Shown: piece by piece, positions 26,461 through 34,758 of the stretch
Layout: the number at the start of each line of letters is the position of its first letter
How positions within the stretch are numbered: the stretch's first letter is position 1
DNA from: Micromonospora sp. U21
GTDB taxonomy: Bacteria; Actinomycetota; Actinomycetes; Mycobacteriales; Micromonosporaceae
Length of the DNA stretch: 64,000 nucleotides
Assembly (NCBI RefSeq): GCF_018070045.1
Contig: NZ_JAGPYK010000016.1
Coordinates: forward strand, 62,001-126,000
Reading direction: 5' to 3'
The notes under the pieces: generated by a model
The model's database searches: none
What the model was told of the DNA's origin: nothing
Seen by the model: only the letters and a program-made list of their open reading frames with translations
Translations under genes and position numbers: made by a program

Positions 26461-27465
26461 TCAGTCGCGGCCGAGCACCGTACCGAGCCAGCGCAGCTGG
26501 CGCCGAACGTGGACGGCCTCCCCGCCCTCGTGGCCGTTGAACGGGTAGACGTGCATCTCCCGCTCGGGCGTCAGCGGCCGGCCGGTCGCGGAGCCGTACT
26601 GGTTGTAGGCGGCGAAGCCGGTGCTCGGCGGGCAGACGGTGTCACGCAGGCCGATCCCGAAGTGCGCCGGGGCCGTCGCCCGTCGGGCGAAGGACACCCC
26701 GTCGACATAGGACAGGGTGCGTCGGACCGCCTCCTCGGCCTCCCGGTGCACCGCCAGGTACCGGGCGATCTCGCCGTACGGCGAGGCGTCGGTCAGCCCG
26801 ATGGCCCGCTGGACGTCGCAGAGGAACGGCGCGGTGGTCACCAGCGCCGCGACGTCGCCGACGAGACCGGCCACCGCGAGGGCGAGGCCGCCGCCCTGGC
26901 TGTTGCCGGCCACGGCGACCCGGCTCGTGTCGACCCCCGGAAGGGCCCGGGCCGCGTCGACGGCCCGGACCGCGTCGGTGATCAGGCGGCGGTAGTGGTA
27001 GTCGCACGGATCGAGGATTCCCCACGTCGCCGGCCAGGGGCCGCCGGGAGCGCCGTGCCGGTCCGGGGTGTCACCGGCCCCGTACTGCCCCGCCTGGCCC
27101 CGGTTGTCCATCAGCAGGTGCGCGTACCCGGCCACCGGCCAGGTCAGCCGTTCGTGTGACAGGCCGCGGCCGCGCCCGTAACCGGCGTACTCGACCACGG
27201 TCGGCAGTGCCGTCCGCACCCCCGCCGGGCGGGTGTACCAGGCCCGCACCGGGTCGCCGTCGAAGCCGGCGAACGTCACGTCCCAGGAGTCGACCAGCCG
27301 CAGGTCGGTGGGTTCCGGACGGACCTCGACGAGCACCGGCCGTTCGGTCGCGGCGGCGAGGGTGTCGCGCCAGAACCGGTCGAAGTCCTCGGGTTCGACG
27401 ACGGTGGGCGCGTACCGCTGGAGCTGGTCGAGGGACGGGTCGGAGTGGGGCACGTGTCCTCGCAT
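26461..27465 (-). CDS. Acetylxylan esterase / cephalosporin-C deacetylase family (CE7)
   Basis: 334 residues, standard CE7 length and without a signal peptide, so intracellular. The catalytic triad is Ser189 (GNSQGGG), Asp275 (GLRDTVCPP) and His312 (NGHEGGE); the RGQ motif (DNRGQ) is present. CE7 enzymes deacetylate imported xylo-oligosaccharides. The start lies 10 bases after the LacI stop, so the two form an operon on the minus strand, divergent from the transporter operon. GTG at 27453 is an alternative start. Confidence 0.92.
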   Translation of the reverse strand: MRGHVPHSDPSLDQLQRYAPTVVEPEDFDRFWRDTLAAATERPVLVEVRPEPTDLRLVDSWDVTFAGFDGDPVRAWYTRPAGVRTALPTVVEYAGYGRGRGLSHERLTWPVAGYAHLLMDNRGQAGQYGAGDTPDRHGAPGGPWPATWGILDPCDYHYRRLITDAVRAVDAARALPGVDTSRVAVAGNSQGGGLALAVAGLVGDVAALVTTAPFLCDVQRAIGLTDASPYGEIARYLAVHREAEEAVRRTLSYVDGVSFARRATAPAHFGIGLRDTVCPPSTGFAAYNQYGSATGRPLTPEREMHVYPFNGHEGGEAVHVRRQLRWLGTVLGRD

Positions 27466-27475
27466 GGTCCGGGTG

Positions 27476-28513
27476 TCAGCGCAGGTGGGCGGGAGGTGCG
27501 GTGCTCTCGCGTACGACCAGCTCGGTCACCAGGTCGATCCGGCTGGTCGCCGGCTCGATGCCCCGCGCCAGCCCGAGCAGCATCTGGGTGGCGATGCCGG
27601 CCATGTCATGCAACGGCTGGTTGATCGTGGTGAGGGCCGGATCCGTCCAGGCGGCGACCGGCAGGTTGTCGTACCCGATCACCGACAGGTCCTCGGGCAC
27701 CCGCAGGCCGCACTGCCGGGCGGCTCGCAGCACTCCCATGGCCTGGATGTCCGAGCCGGCGAAGATCGCCGTCGGGCGATCCGGCCGGCGCAGCAGCCGC
27801 AGGCCGTGGTCGTGGCCGGCGGTGGCGGAGAAGCTGCCGTAGCGGACCAGCTCGCGGTCGACCGCGACGCCGGCCTCGTCGTGGGCGGACTGGAAGCCGG
27901 CCGCCCGGGCCCGGCTGCAGAGCACGTCGGGTGGTCCGGAGATGAGCGCGATCCGCCGGTGTCCCAGGTCCAGCAGATGCCGGGTGGCGAGCAGGCCGCC
28001 GTTCCAGTTGTTCGACCCGACGGTGGGCACCGAGGCCGAGGTCGCGCTGTCGGTGTCGACGACGACGAACGGGATCCCCTGGCGCCGCAGGTGCTGTTGC
28101 TGGGCCTCGGCCAGGTGACAGAGGACGAACAGCAGGCCCAGCGGTCGGTCGGTGAGCAGCGCGTCCAGCCACCGTGCCGGCGGGCGGTGCGCGCCGTTGA
28201 GCTGGGAGACGGCGAGTCGGACCCCCGCTTCGCTGGTCACCGCCTCGACGCCGCGCAGGATCTCCATGGCCCATCCGGCGTCGAACTCGTGGAACACGAG
28301 ATCGACGCGGCCGTCGCCGGAGGGCGGCTTCCTGCTCCGGCGCTGATACCGGTGGCGGTCGAGGCTGGCCTCGACCCGGGCCCTGGTGCCGGGGGCGACA
28401 TCCGTGCGTCCGTTGAGGACCTTGGAGACCGTGGCGACCGACACGCCGACGTCGTTGGCGATCGTCGCGATGGTGGTGGAGGCAGGTGGGTCGAGCGGGT
28501 GGTGCTCTGTCAT
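27476..28513 (-). CDS. LacI-family transcriptional regulator of the xylan locus
   Basis: 345 residues. The N-terminal helix-turn-helix reads TIATIANDVGVSVATVSKVL followed by the hinge, and the periplasmic-binding-like effector domain has GSNNWNGG, GHRRIALI and a C-terminal DLSVIGYDNLP. ATG 28513 is preferred; the open frame continues upstream into the control region. By position it should repress the divergent ABC-glycosidase operon and itself, with a xylo- or aldouronic oligosaccharide as inducer; that is inference. A CCGAAA-G-TTTCGG palindrome lies 19 bases in front of its start. Confidence 0.92.
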   Translation of the reverse strand: MTEHHPLDPPASTTIATIANDVGVSVATVSKVLNGRTDVAPGTRARVEASLDRHRYQRRSRKPPSGDGRVDLVFHEFDAGWAMEILRGVEAVTSEAGVRLAVSQLNGAHRPPARWLDALLTDRPLGLLFVLCHLAEAQQQHLRRQGIPFVVVDTDSATSASVPTVGSNNWNGGLLATRHLLDLGHRRIALISGPPDVLCSRARAAGFQSAHDEAGVAVDRELVRYGSFSATAGHDHGLRLLRRPDRPTAIFAGSDIQAMGVLRAARQCGLRVPEDLSVIGYDNLPVAAWTDPALTTINQPLHDMAGIATQMLLGLARGIEPATSRIDLVTELVVRESTAPPAHLR

Positions 28514-28531
28514 CGCAGCCTCATACAACAT

Positions 28532-28544
28532 CCGAAAGTTTCGG
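28532..28544. promoter_or_regulatory. LacI-type operator near the lacI-family gene start
   Basis: CCGAAA-g-TTTCGG, a perfect 13-base palindrome immediately upstream of the regulator. It contains the CGAAA-N-TTTCG core and fits autoregulation. Confidence 0.6.
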
Positions 28545-28694
28545 GAGACCCTAACACGATCTGGTGATCTCGCCAGCCGGCGCGGCGGTTGGGATCGCTG
28601 TGCACGGACCTGAACGGCTGTCGATGTGGGACGGGGCGCCGGAAGCGCCGCGACGGAGCGCAGGCAGGGATTGCCGAGGGTCGAGATGAGACCC

Positions 28695-28760
28695 TTGACA
28701 CGCCCCGACGGTGCACTTAGGTTGCCGAAAAGGTTGCGCGGGTTTCCGGAAAGTTTCGGC
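28695..28760 (+). promoter_or_regulatory. Promoter and operator of the oligosaccharide ABC/glycosidase operon
   Basis: TTGACA (28695-28700) and TAGGTT (28718-28723) are spaced by 17 bases, the best promoter in the window. Just downstream lie GCCGAAA (28724-28730) and GGAAAGTTTCGGC (28748-28760), the latter a near copy of the operator next to the regulator. A repressor here would sit over the transcription start and the first transcribed bases. The rest of the 316-base gap shows nothing else. Confidence 0.65.
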
Positions 28761-28829
28761 TTGCGGACCACTCGCCGTGCAACCGGTCCCGATGAGGGCG
28801 CGGGCTGCGGCCCGAGTAGGAGGCCGAGG

Positions 28830-29822
28830 ATGACATCCGAGACGTTACGGCCGTCGCCGCCGTCCCCGGACCCCGCTGCGGCGGTAACCACCATCCCCGC
28901 CTCGCTGTCACCGCGCCGTCGCCGGAGCTGGCGGCAGGCGCTGCGCCGGGACTGGCAGCTCTACTCGCTGGCCGTGCTGCCGCTGCTGTTCTTCCTGATC
29001 TTCCGGTACCTGCCGATGATCGGGAACATCATCGCGTTCCGGCGGTTCAAGCCGGGCGGCAGCATCTTCGGCGAGTACTGGGTGGGTCTGCGGTACTTCC
29101 GGATGTTCTTCACGGACCCGACGTTCTGGGAGGTGTTCACCAACACCCTGGTGCTCGGGACGTTGACCCTGCTGTTCTGCTTCCCGTTGCCGATCGTGCT
29201 GGCGCTGCTGCTCAACGAGGTGCGTGCCCGCCGGTTCAAGCGGTTCGTCCAGTCCGTGTCCTACCTGCCGCACTTCCTGTCGATCGTGATCGTGGCGGCG
29301 ATGGTCATGCAGCTGACCGCGATCGACGGCACGGCCAACCAACTCGTTCGGCTGTTCGGCGGTGACGCGGTGGCGTTCCTGCAACAACCGGAGTGGTTCC
29401 GCACCATCTACGTCTCGTCCGAGGTCTGGCAGACCGTCGGCTGGGGCACGATCCTCTACCTCGCCGCCCTCACCACCATCGACGAGGACCTGTACGAGGC
29501 CGCCCGGATCGACGGCGCCAACCGGCTTCGGCAGACCTGGCACGTGACGTTGCCCGGTATCCGGCCGACGATGGTGACGCTGCTGATCCTCAACATCGGC
29601 AGCTTCATGGCGGTCGGGTTCGAGAAGATCCTGCTGCTCTACAACCCCCTGACGTACCCGACCGCGGACGTGATCTCCACCTACCTGTTCCGGATGGGCT
29701 TCCAGTCCAGCAACTTCAGCTACGCGGCCGCCATCGGCCTCTTCGAGGCGGTGATCGGACTGGTTCTGGTCCTGTCGGCGAACCTCATCTCCCGTCGCAC
29801 GGTAGGGACGAGCCTGTGGTGA
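28830..29822 (+). CDS. Oligosaccharide ABC transporter permease (LplB/aldouronate type)
   Basis: 330 residues, six helices after a ~45-residue polar N-terminus. PLLFFLIFRYLPMIGNIIAF and FKPGG typify the LplB branch, and the EAA coupling loop is YEAARIDGANRLRQTWHVTLPG. AGGAGG precedes ATG 28830. It is the first gene of the operon and overlaps the next permease by 4 bases. Homologues in Paenibacillus-type aldouronate clusters import methylglucuronoxylo-oligosaccharides, which fits the GH67 gene downstream. Confidence 0.92.
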   Translation: MTSETLRPSPPSPDPAAAVTTIPASLSPRRRRSWRQALRRDWQLYSLAVLPLLFFLIFRYLPMIGNIIAFRRFKPGGSIFGEYWVGLRYFRMFFTDPTFWEVFTNTLVLGTLTLLFCFPLPIVLALLLNEVRARRFKRFVQSVSYLPHFLSIVIVAAMVMQLTAIDGTANQLVRLFGGDAVAFLQQPEWFRTIYVSSEVWQTVGWGTILYLAALTTIDEDLYEAARIDGANRLRQTWHVTLPGIRPTMVTLLILNIGSFMAVGFEKILLLYNPLTYPTADVISTYLFRMGFQSSNFSYAAAIGLFEAVIGLVLVLSANLISRRTVGTSLW

Positions 29823-30727
29823 TCCTCGGTACGAGGAGAGACGCCCCGCAGACCCGTGGGCCGGTGGACAGCCGGGGTTACCGGATCTTCCGGGTGGTCA
29901 ACACGGTCGTCCTGATCGGCGTCGTGGTCGTGACGCTGTACCCGTTCCTCAACATCGTGGCCCGCTCGCTCAGCGAGGAGGCGTACATCATCGCGGGGAA
30001 GGTGAACCTGGTCCCGCGCGGGTTCGACCTGACCGCGTACAAGCTGCTGATGTCCGACCCGATGTTCTGGACGAACTACCGCAACACCGTCGTGTACACA
30101 GTGGTCGCCACGCTCATCTCGATCGTGCTGACCACCTGTTACGCGTACGTGTTGTCGAAGCCGCAGCTCAAGGGGCGCGGCGTCCTCGTCGGCATCGCGC
30201 TGTTCACGATGTTCTTCTCCGGCGGCCTGATCCCCAACTACGTGCTGGTCACCAGCCTGGGGATGAAGAACACCATCTGGGCCGTGGTGATCCCCAACGC
30301 CATCAGCGTGTTCAACCTGCTGGTCATGAAGGCGTTCTTCGAGAGCCTGCCGACCGAGTTGGAGGAGGCGGCGGCGGTCGACGGGCTGAACACGTACGGC
30401 ATCCTGCTGCGGATCGTGCTGCCGTTGTCGAAGGCGATCATCGCGACGATGGTGCTCTTTTACGCGGTCTCCTTCTGGAACTCGTGGTTCACCGCGTTCC
30501 TCTATTTCGACCGGCAGGACCTGCTCCCGGTCACCGTGTACCTGCGCAACCTCATCGCGGGCGCCACCAGCGCGGAGTCGGCCGCCGCCGACGCCGACAA
30601 GGTCCAGGCGGCGGCCACCCTCCAGGCCGTGACGATCGTGCTCACCACCCTGCCCATCCTGGCGGTCTACCCCTTCGTCCAGCGGTACTTCGTCCGCGGC
30701 GTGATGCTCGGCGCGGTCAAGGGCTGA
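29819..30727 (+). CDS. Oligosaccharide ABC transporter permease (YtcP type)
   Basis: 302 residues from GTG 29819 (GTGA overlap; GTG 29816 also possible). It has six helices, with TLYPFLNIVARSLS near the N-terminus, TMFFSGGLIPNYVLV and the coupling loop LEEAAAVDGLNTYGILLRIVLPL. This is the second permease of the importer. No ATPase gene is present in the locus, so energy must come from an ATPase encoded elsewhere (MsiK-like, as in Streptomyces sugar importers). Confidence 0.92.
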   Translation: MILGTRRDAPQTRGPVDSRGYRIFRVVNTVVLIGVVVVTLYPFLNIVARSLSEEAYIIAGKVNLVPRGFDLTAYKLLMSDPMFWTNYRNTVVYTVVATLISIVLTTCYAYVLSKPQLKGRGVLVGIALFTMFFSGGLIPNYVLVTSLGMKNTIWAVVIPNAISVFNLLVMKAFFESLPTELEEAAAVDGLNTYGILLRIVLPLSKAIIATMVLFYAVSFWNSWFTAFLYFDRQDLLPVTVYLRNLIAGATSAESAAADADKVQAAATLQAVTIVLTTLPILAVYPFVQRYFVRGVMLGAVKG

Positions 30728-30779
30728 CGCCGGTGGCGCGCCGCTCCACCTCCAAACCCCACCACCGAAAGGACGAGCC

Positions 30780-32417
30780 ATGCTCCACAAGACGTGGCGC
30801 CGCGTGGCGATCGCCACCGCGGGTCTGCTCGCGCTCACCCTCACCACAGCCTGTTCCGAGGACCCCGGCGAGTCGACGGACCTCTCGGAGAACCGGGCCG
30901 GCGCAATGGCCGACTACGGCGTCGGCGACCAGTTCAAGGCCACCGAGGCACTCTCCTTCTCCACCCTCTACAACAACCACACGTTCTACCCGCTGAAGGA
31001 CGACTGGCTGTTCTGGTCGGAACTCACCAAGCGGACCAACGTCAAGATCGAGCCGGTCGCCGTCCCGTTGAGCGACTACGAGCAGAAGCGCAGCCTGCTG
31101 ATCGGCGCCGGGGACGCCCCGCTGATCATTCCGAAGACGTACCACCCGCAGGAGAACGCGTTCGTGTCCTCGGGGGCGATCCTCCCGGTGAGCGACTACC
31201 TGGATCTGATGCCCAACCTCAAGGACAAGATCGCCAAGTGGAACCTCAAGCCGGAGATCGACGACCTGCGGCAGTCCGACGGCAAGTTCTACCTGCTGCC
31301 CGGCGTCCACGAGAAGCCCACGCAGGACTACACGGTGCTGGTGCGCTCCGACATCCTCCAGGAGCTGAACCTCGCGGTTCCGAAGACCTGGGACGAGCTG
31401 TACACCGTGCTCAAGGCGATGAAGGCGAAGTATCCGAGCGTCTACCCGTACTCCGACCTCTTCAGTAAGCCCACGCCGACCGGCGCCCTGCTGAACATCC
31501 TCAGCGCCTCCTTCGGCACCCGCGCCGGCTGGGACTACCAGCACGCCAACTGGGACCCGGCGGCGGAGAAGTTCACCTACACCGGCGCGTCCGAGCAGTA
31601 CAAGCAGATGCTCACCTATCTGCACAAGCTCGTGGCCGAGGGCCTGCTCGACCCGGAGAGCTTCACCCAGACCGACGACCAGGCACGCCAGAAGCTGGCC
31701 AACGGAAAGTCCTTCGTGGTCACCGGAAACGCGCAGACCCTGGTCAACAATCACCGGCCCGACCTGGCCAAGACCCTGCCGAACGCGAAGATGACCAAGA
31801 TTCCGCTGCCGGTGGGTCCGGCCGGCGAGATCAATCCCTTTCCCCGGCTGGAGAACGGCATCATGATCTCCGCGAAGGCCCGGGAGAGCAAGAACTTCGT
31901 AGCGATGATGCAGTTCATCGACTGGCTGTGGTATTCGGACGCCGGCCAGGAGTTCGCACGGTGGGGCGTGGAGGGGACGACCTTCACCAAGGACGCGTCC
32001 GGCAAGCGCTCGGTCACCGCCGACGTCGACGTCCTCGGGCTCAACCCGAAGGCCCCCAAGCACCTGCAGAAGGATTTCGGCTTCTACAACGGCGTCTTCG
32101 CCTACGGCGGCAGCCCCGACCTGGTCCGTGGGTTCTTCTCCCCGGAGGAGCTGGAGTTCCAGAAGGTGATGGACGCCCGTACGCCGAGGCTGGTGGCCCC
32201 GCCCTACCCGTTCACCGATGAGGAACGCGAGCAGGTGTCGCTCTGGGAGACCCCGCTGAAGGACTTCGTCGCCCAGAACACCCTGAAGTTCGCCCTCGGC
32301 CAGCGGCCCCTCAGCGAGTGGGACGCGTACGTGGCCGAGCTGAAGGCCAAGAACTCCGAGCAGTACATCGAGATGGTCAACAAGGCGTACGAGCGCTTCC
32401 AGAAGAACAACGGCTGA
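30780..32417 (+). CDS. Extracellular oligosaccharide-binding lipoprotein
   Basis: 545 residues, large as usual for LipO/aldouronate-binding proteins. The signal sequence ends in the lipobox LTLTTAC, with Cys near residue 25. The SBP_bac_1 fold is suggested by LVRSDILQELNLAVPKTWDE and by aromatic-rich C-terminal segments. ATG 30780 follows GAAAGGACGAGCC. It captures sugar for the two permeases just upstream. Confidence 0.9.
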   Translation: MLHKTWRRVAIATAGLLALTLTTACSEDPGESTDLSENRAGAMADYGVGDQFKATEALSFSTLYNNHTFYPLKDDWLFWSELTKRTNVKIEPVAVPLSDYEQKRSLLIGAGDAPLIIPKTYHPQENAFVSSGAILPVSDYLDLMPNLKDKIAKWNLKPEIDDLRQSDGKFYLLPGVHEKPTQDYTVLVRSDILQELNLAVPKTWDELYTVLKAMKAKYPSVYPYSDLFSKPTPTGALLNILSASFGTRAGWDYQHANWDPAAEKFTYTGASEQYKQMLTYLHKLVAEGLLDPESFTQTDDQARQKLANGKSFVVTGNAQTLVNNHRPDLAKTLPNAKMTKIPLPVGPAGEINPFPRLENGIMISAKARESKNFVAMMQFIDWLWYSDAGQEFARWGVEGTTFTKDASGKRSVTADVDVLGLNPKAPKHLQKDFGFYNGVFAYGGSPDLVRGFFSPEELEFQKVMDARTPRLVAPPYPFTDEEREQVSLWETPLKDFVAQNTLKFALGQRPLSEWDAYVAELKAKNSEQYIEMVNKAYERFQKNNG

Positions 32418-32530
32418 TCGGCGGAGGTCCGGGCGGGCAGCGCACCCGCGGCCCGGCCGGGTCTCCGGCCCTCCGGCCGGCGCGGCCAGCCCGACCGCCC
32501 GGCACCGGGTAGGACGACCAGAGGACAGCA

Positions 32531-34072
32531 ATGCGCATCACCGTTCCCGATCAGGCCACCGGCCGCCTCACCGACGCCTGGCGTCGCTGCGTCGGCACCG
32601 GCCGTTTCGAGTTGGCCCTGCGGCGTGACTACCAGGACTCGCTGGCCCTCATCCAACGCGACATCGGTTTCCGGCACATCCGAGGGCACGGGCTGCTCAG
32701 CGACGGCGTCGGTGTGCACCGCCCGTACGAGCACCGGGGTGAGCGCCGGGTGCACCACTCGTTCACCTACGTCGACCAGGTCGTCGACGCCTACCTCGAC
32801 CTCGGTGTCCGGCCGTTCGTCGAGCTGGGGTTCATGCCCTCGGGCCTGGCCTCCGGCGACCAGACGGTGTTCTGGTGGCGGGGCAACGTCACGCCACCCC
32901 GCTCCTTCACGGAGTGGGCGGACCTGGTCCGCGGCACGGTCGCCCACCTGGTCGACCGGTACGGCCTCGACGAGGTACGCGGCTGGCCGATCGAGGTGTG
33001 GAACGAGCCCAACCTCGTGCCCTTTTGGCAGGGCGCCGACCGAGACGCGTACCACCGCCTGTACGAGGTGAGCGCGCACGCGGTCAAGGAGGTCGACGCG
33101 ACGTTGCAGGTCGGCGGCCCGGCGATCTCGCCCGGGGCGGACGAGTGGCTGATGCCCTTCGCCGAGTTCGTCGCCGACCGCGACGTGCCGGTCGACTTCG
33201 TCAGCCGCCACGCGTACACCTCCGGGCCCGCCCAGCACGTGCCGTTCGGTACCCACCAGACCCTCGCCCCGGCGGCGGAGCTGCTGACCCAGTTCGCCGC
33301 ACCGCGCCGGCACCTGGCCGGCACCGCGTTGGCGGAGCTGCCGGTGCACATCACCGAGTTCAACTCCTCCTACCGGCCGGACAACCCGGTCCACGACACG
33401 GCGTTCCACGCCGCGTACCTCGGGCCGGTGCTGGCCGCCGGCGGCGACCTGGTCGACTCCTTCTCGTACTGGACCTTCAGCGACATGTTCGAGGAGGTGG
33501 GGGTGCCGACCGCGTTGTTCCACGGCGGGTTCGGTCTGCTCACCCACGGCCAGATCAAGAAACCCACCTACCACCTGTACGCCTTCATGGCGCGCCTCGG
33601 CGACGAGGTGCTGGCGCGTGGCGACGACCACCTGGTCACCCGGCACCCCGACGGGCGGGTCGCCGTGCTGGCCTGGGCCCCGGTGGACGTCACCGGCCGG
33701 TCGCCGGTGCCCGACCGGCACCCGCTGGCCCTGTCGATCCCGCTCGGCCCGCCCGGTACGACGTCGGCGTTCCTGCTCCGGTCGTCGGTGAGCGAGGAGG
33801 CGGGCAACGCCTGGGCGGCCTGGGCCGAGATGGGCCGCCCCCGCTCACCCCGGGCCCGGCAGCTCGACGCCCTGCGGGAGGCCGCCGAGCCGGCCCGTAC
33901 CCACCGTGCCCTGCCGGTCGCCGCCGGGCGGGTCGAGGTGGACCTCACCCTCACCCGGCACGAGGTCACCCTCCTCGATCTGAGCCCGGTGGTGGACGAG
34001 ACCCCGCCGTGGTGGGACGACGACCGCCTGCTCGGCCTGCCGGCCGGGGCCGACCGGAAGGAGCAGCCGTGA
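32531..34072 (+). CDS. Glycoside hydrolase family 39 beta-xylosidase
   Basis: 513 residues, without a signal peptide. The GH39 barrel shows acid/base Glu159 (EVWNEPNL) and nucleophile Glu276 (HITEFNSSY). Early motifs FRHIRGHGLLSDGVGV and PFVELGFMPSGLA match GH39 xylosidases, and a C-terminal beta-sandwich follows. It would release xylose from imported xylo-oligosaccharides. It lies 113 bases after the binding-protein gene and overlaps the DUF624 gene by 4 bases. Confidence 0.93.
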   Translation: MRITVPDQATGRLTDAWRRCVGTGRFELALRRDYQDSLALIQRDIGFRHIRGHGLLSDGVGVHRPYEHRGERRVHHSFTYVDQVVDAYLDLGVRPFVELGFMPSGLASGDQTVFWWRGNVTPPRSFTEWADLVRGTVAHLVDRYGLDEVRGWPIEVWNEPNLVPFWQGADRDAYHRLYEVSAHAVKEVDATLQVGGPAISPGADEWLMPFAEFVADRDVPVDFVSRHAYTSGPAQHVPFGTHQTLAPAAELLTQFAAPRRHLAGTALAELPVHITEFNSSYRPDNPVHDTAFHAAYLGPVLAAGGDLVDSFSYWTFSDMFEEVGVPTALFHGGFGLLTHGQIKKPTYHLYAFMARLGDEVLARGDDHLVTRHPDGRVAVLAWAPVDVTGRSPVPDRHPLALSIPLGPPGTTSAFLLRSSVSEEAGNAWAAWAEMGRPRSPRARQLDALREAAEPARTHRALPVAAGRVEVDLTLTRHEVTLLDLSPVVDETPPWWDDDRLLGLPAGADRKEQP

Positions 34073-34758
34073 GCGGTGCCGCGCACGCCTGGCGACAGTT
34101 CGGCGACGGGCCTCTGTCGCGCGCCGCCGCCCGCGTCTACACCCTGCTCGTGGTCGAGCTGCTGTTCCTGCTGACCACCCTGCCCGGCCTGCTCCCGCTG
34201 CTCCTGCTGAGCCGTGACCCGAGCAACCTGCCGCTGGCGGCGGCCCTGCTGGTGCCGGTCGGCCCGGCGGTCTCCGCCGCCCTGTACGCCCTGCGCCACC
34301 AGCGCCCCGACGTGACGGATCTGCGGCCCGCCGCCGTCTTCTGCCGTGGCTACCGCGCCAACCTGCCCGGTGTGCTGCGGGTCTGGGTGCCGACGCTGCT
34401 GTGGCTGACCATGCTCGCCGTGAACCTCGCCCACCTCGGCGCGGCGGCCGTCCCGGGCTGGTGGGCGGTGCCGCTGGTCCTGGTCGGGGCGGGGGTGACC
34501 CTCTGCGCGGCCAACGCGTTGGTGATCACCTCGCTGTTCGACTTCCGCACCCGGGACGTGCTCCGGCTGGCCGTGCACTTCCTGGTGCGTACCCCCGGTG
34601 TCACCGTCGGCAACGCCCTGCTGCTGGCCGCGGCGGCCGGGATCACCGCGGTCTTCTCCGAGGCGGTGCCGGTGCTGTTCGGCTCGGTCGTGATCCTGGC
34701 GTTCCTGCGCACCGGCGACCCGATGATCCACCTGATCCGGAAGGAGTTCACCGCATGA
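34069..34758 (+). CDS. DUF624 (YesL-like) membrane protein
   Basis: 229 residues with about five hydrophobic helices. The pattern of an early aromatic/Arg segment (LSRAAARVYTLLVVELLF) and a late SLFDFRTRDVLRLA is that of DUF624. Such proteins often sit in polysaccharide-utilisation operons with LplB/YtcP importers, and their function is unknown. GTG 34069 overlaps the GH39 stop and its stop overlaps the GH42 ATG, so it is tightly coupled and probably needed for uptake or assembly. Confidence 0.8.
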   Translation: MSGAAHAWRQFGDGPLSRAAARVYTLLVVELLFLLTTLPGLLPLLLLSRDPSNLPLAAALLVPVGPAVSAALYALRHQRPDVTDLRPAAVFCRGYRANLPGVLRVWVPTLLWLTMLAVNLAHLGAAAVPGWWAVPLVLVGAGVTLCAANALVITSLFDFRTRDVLRLAVHFLVRTPGVTVGNALLLAAAAGITAVFSEAVPVLFGSVVILAFLRTGDPMIHLIRKEFTA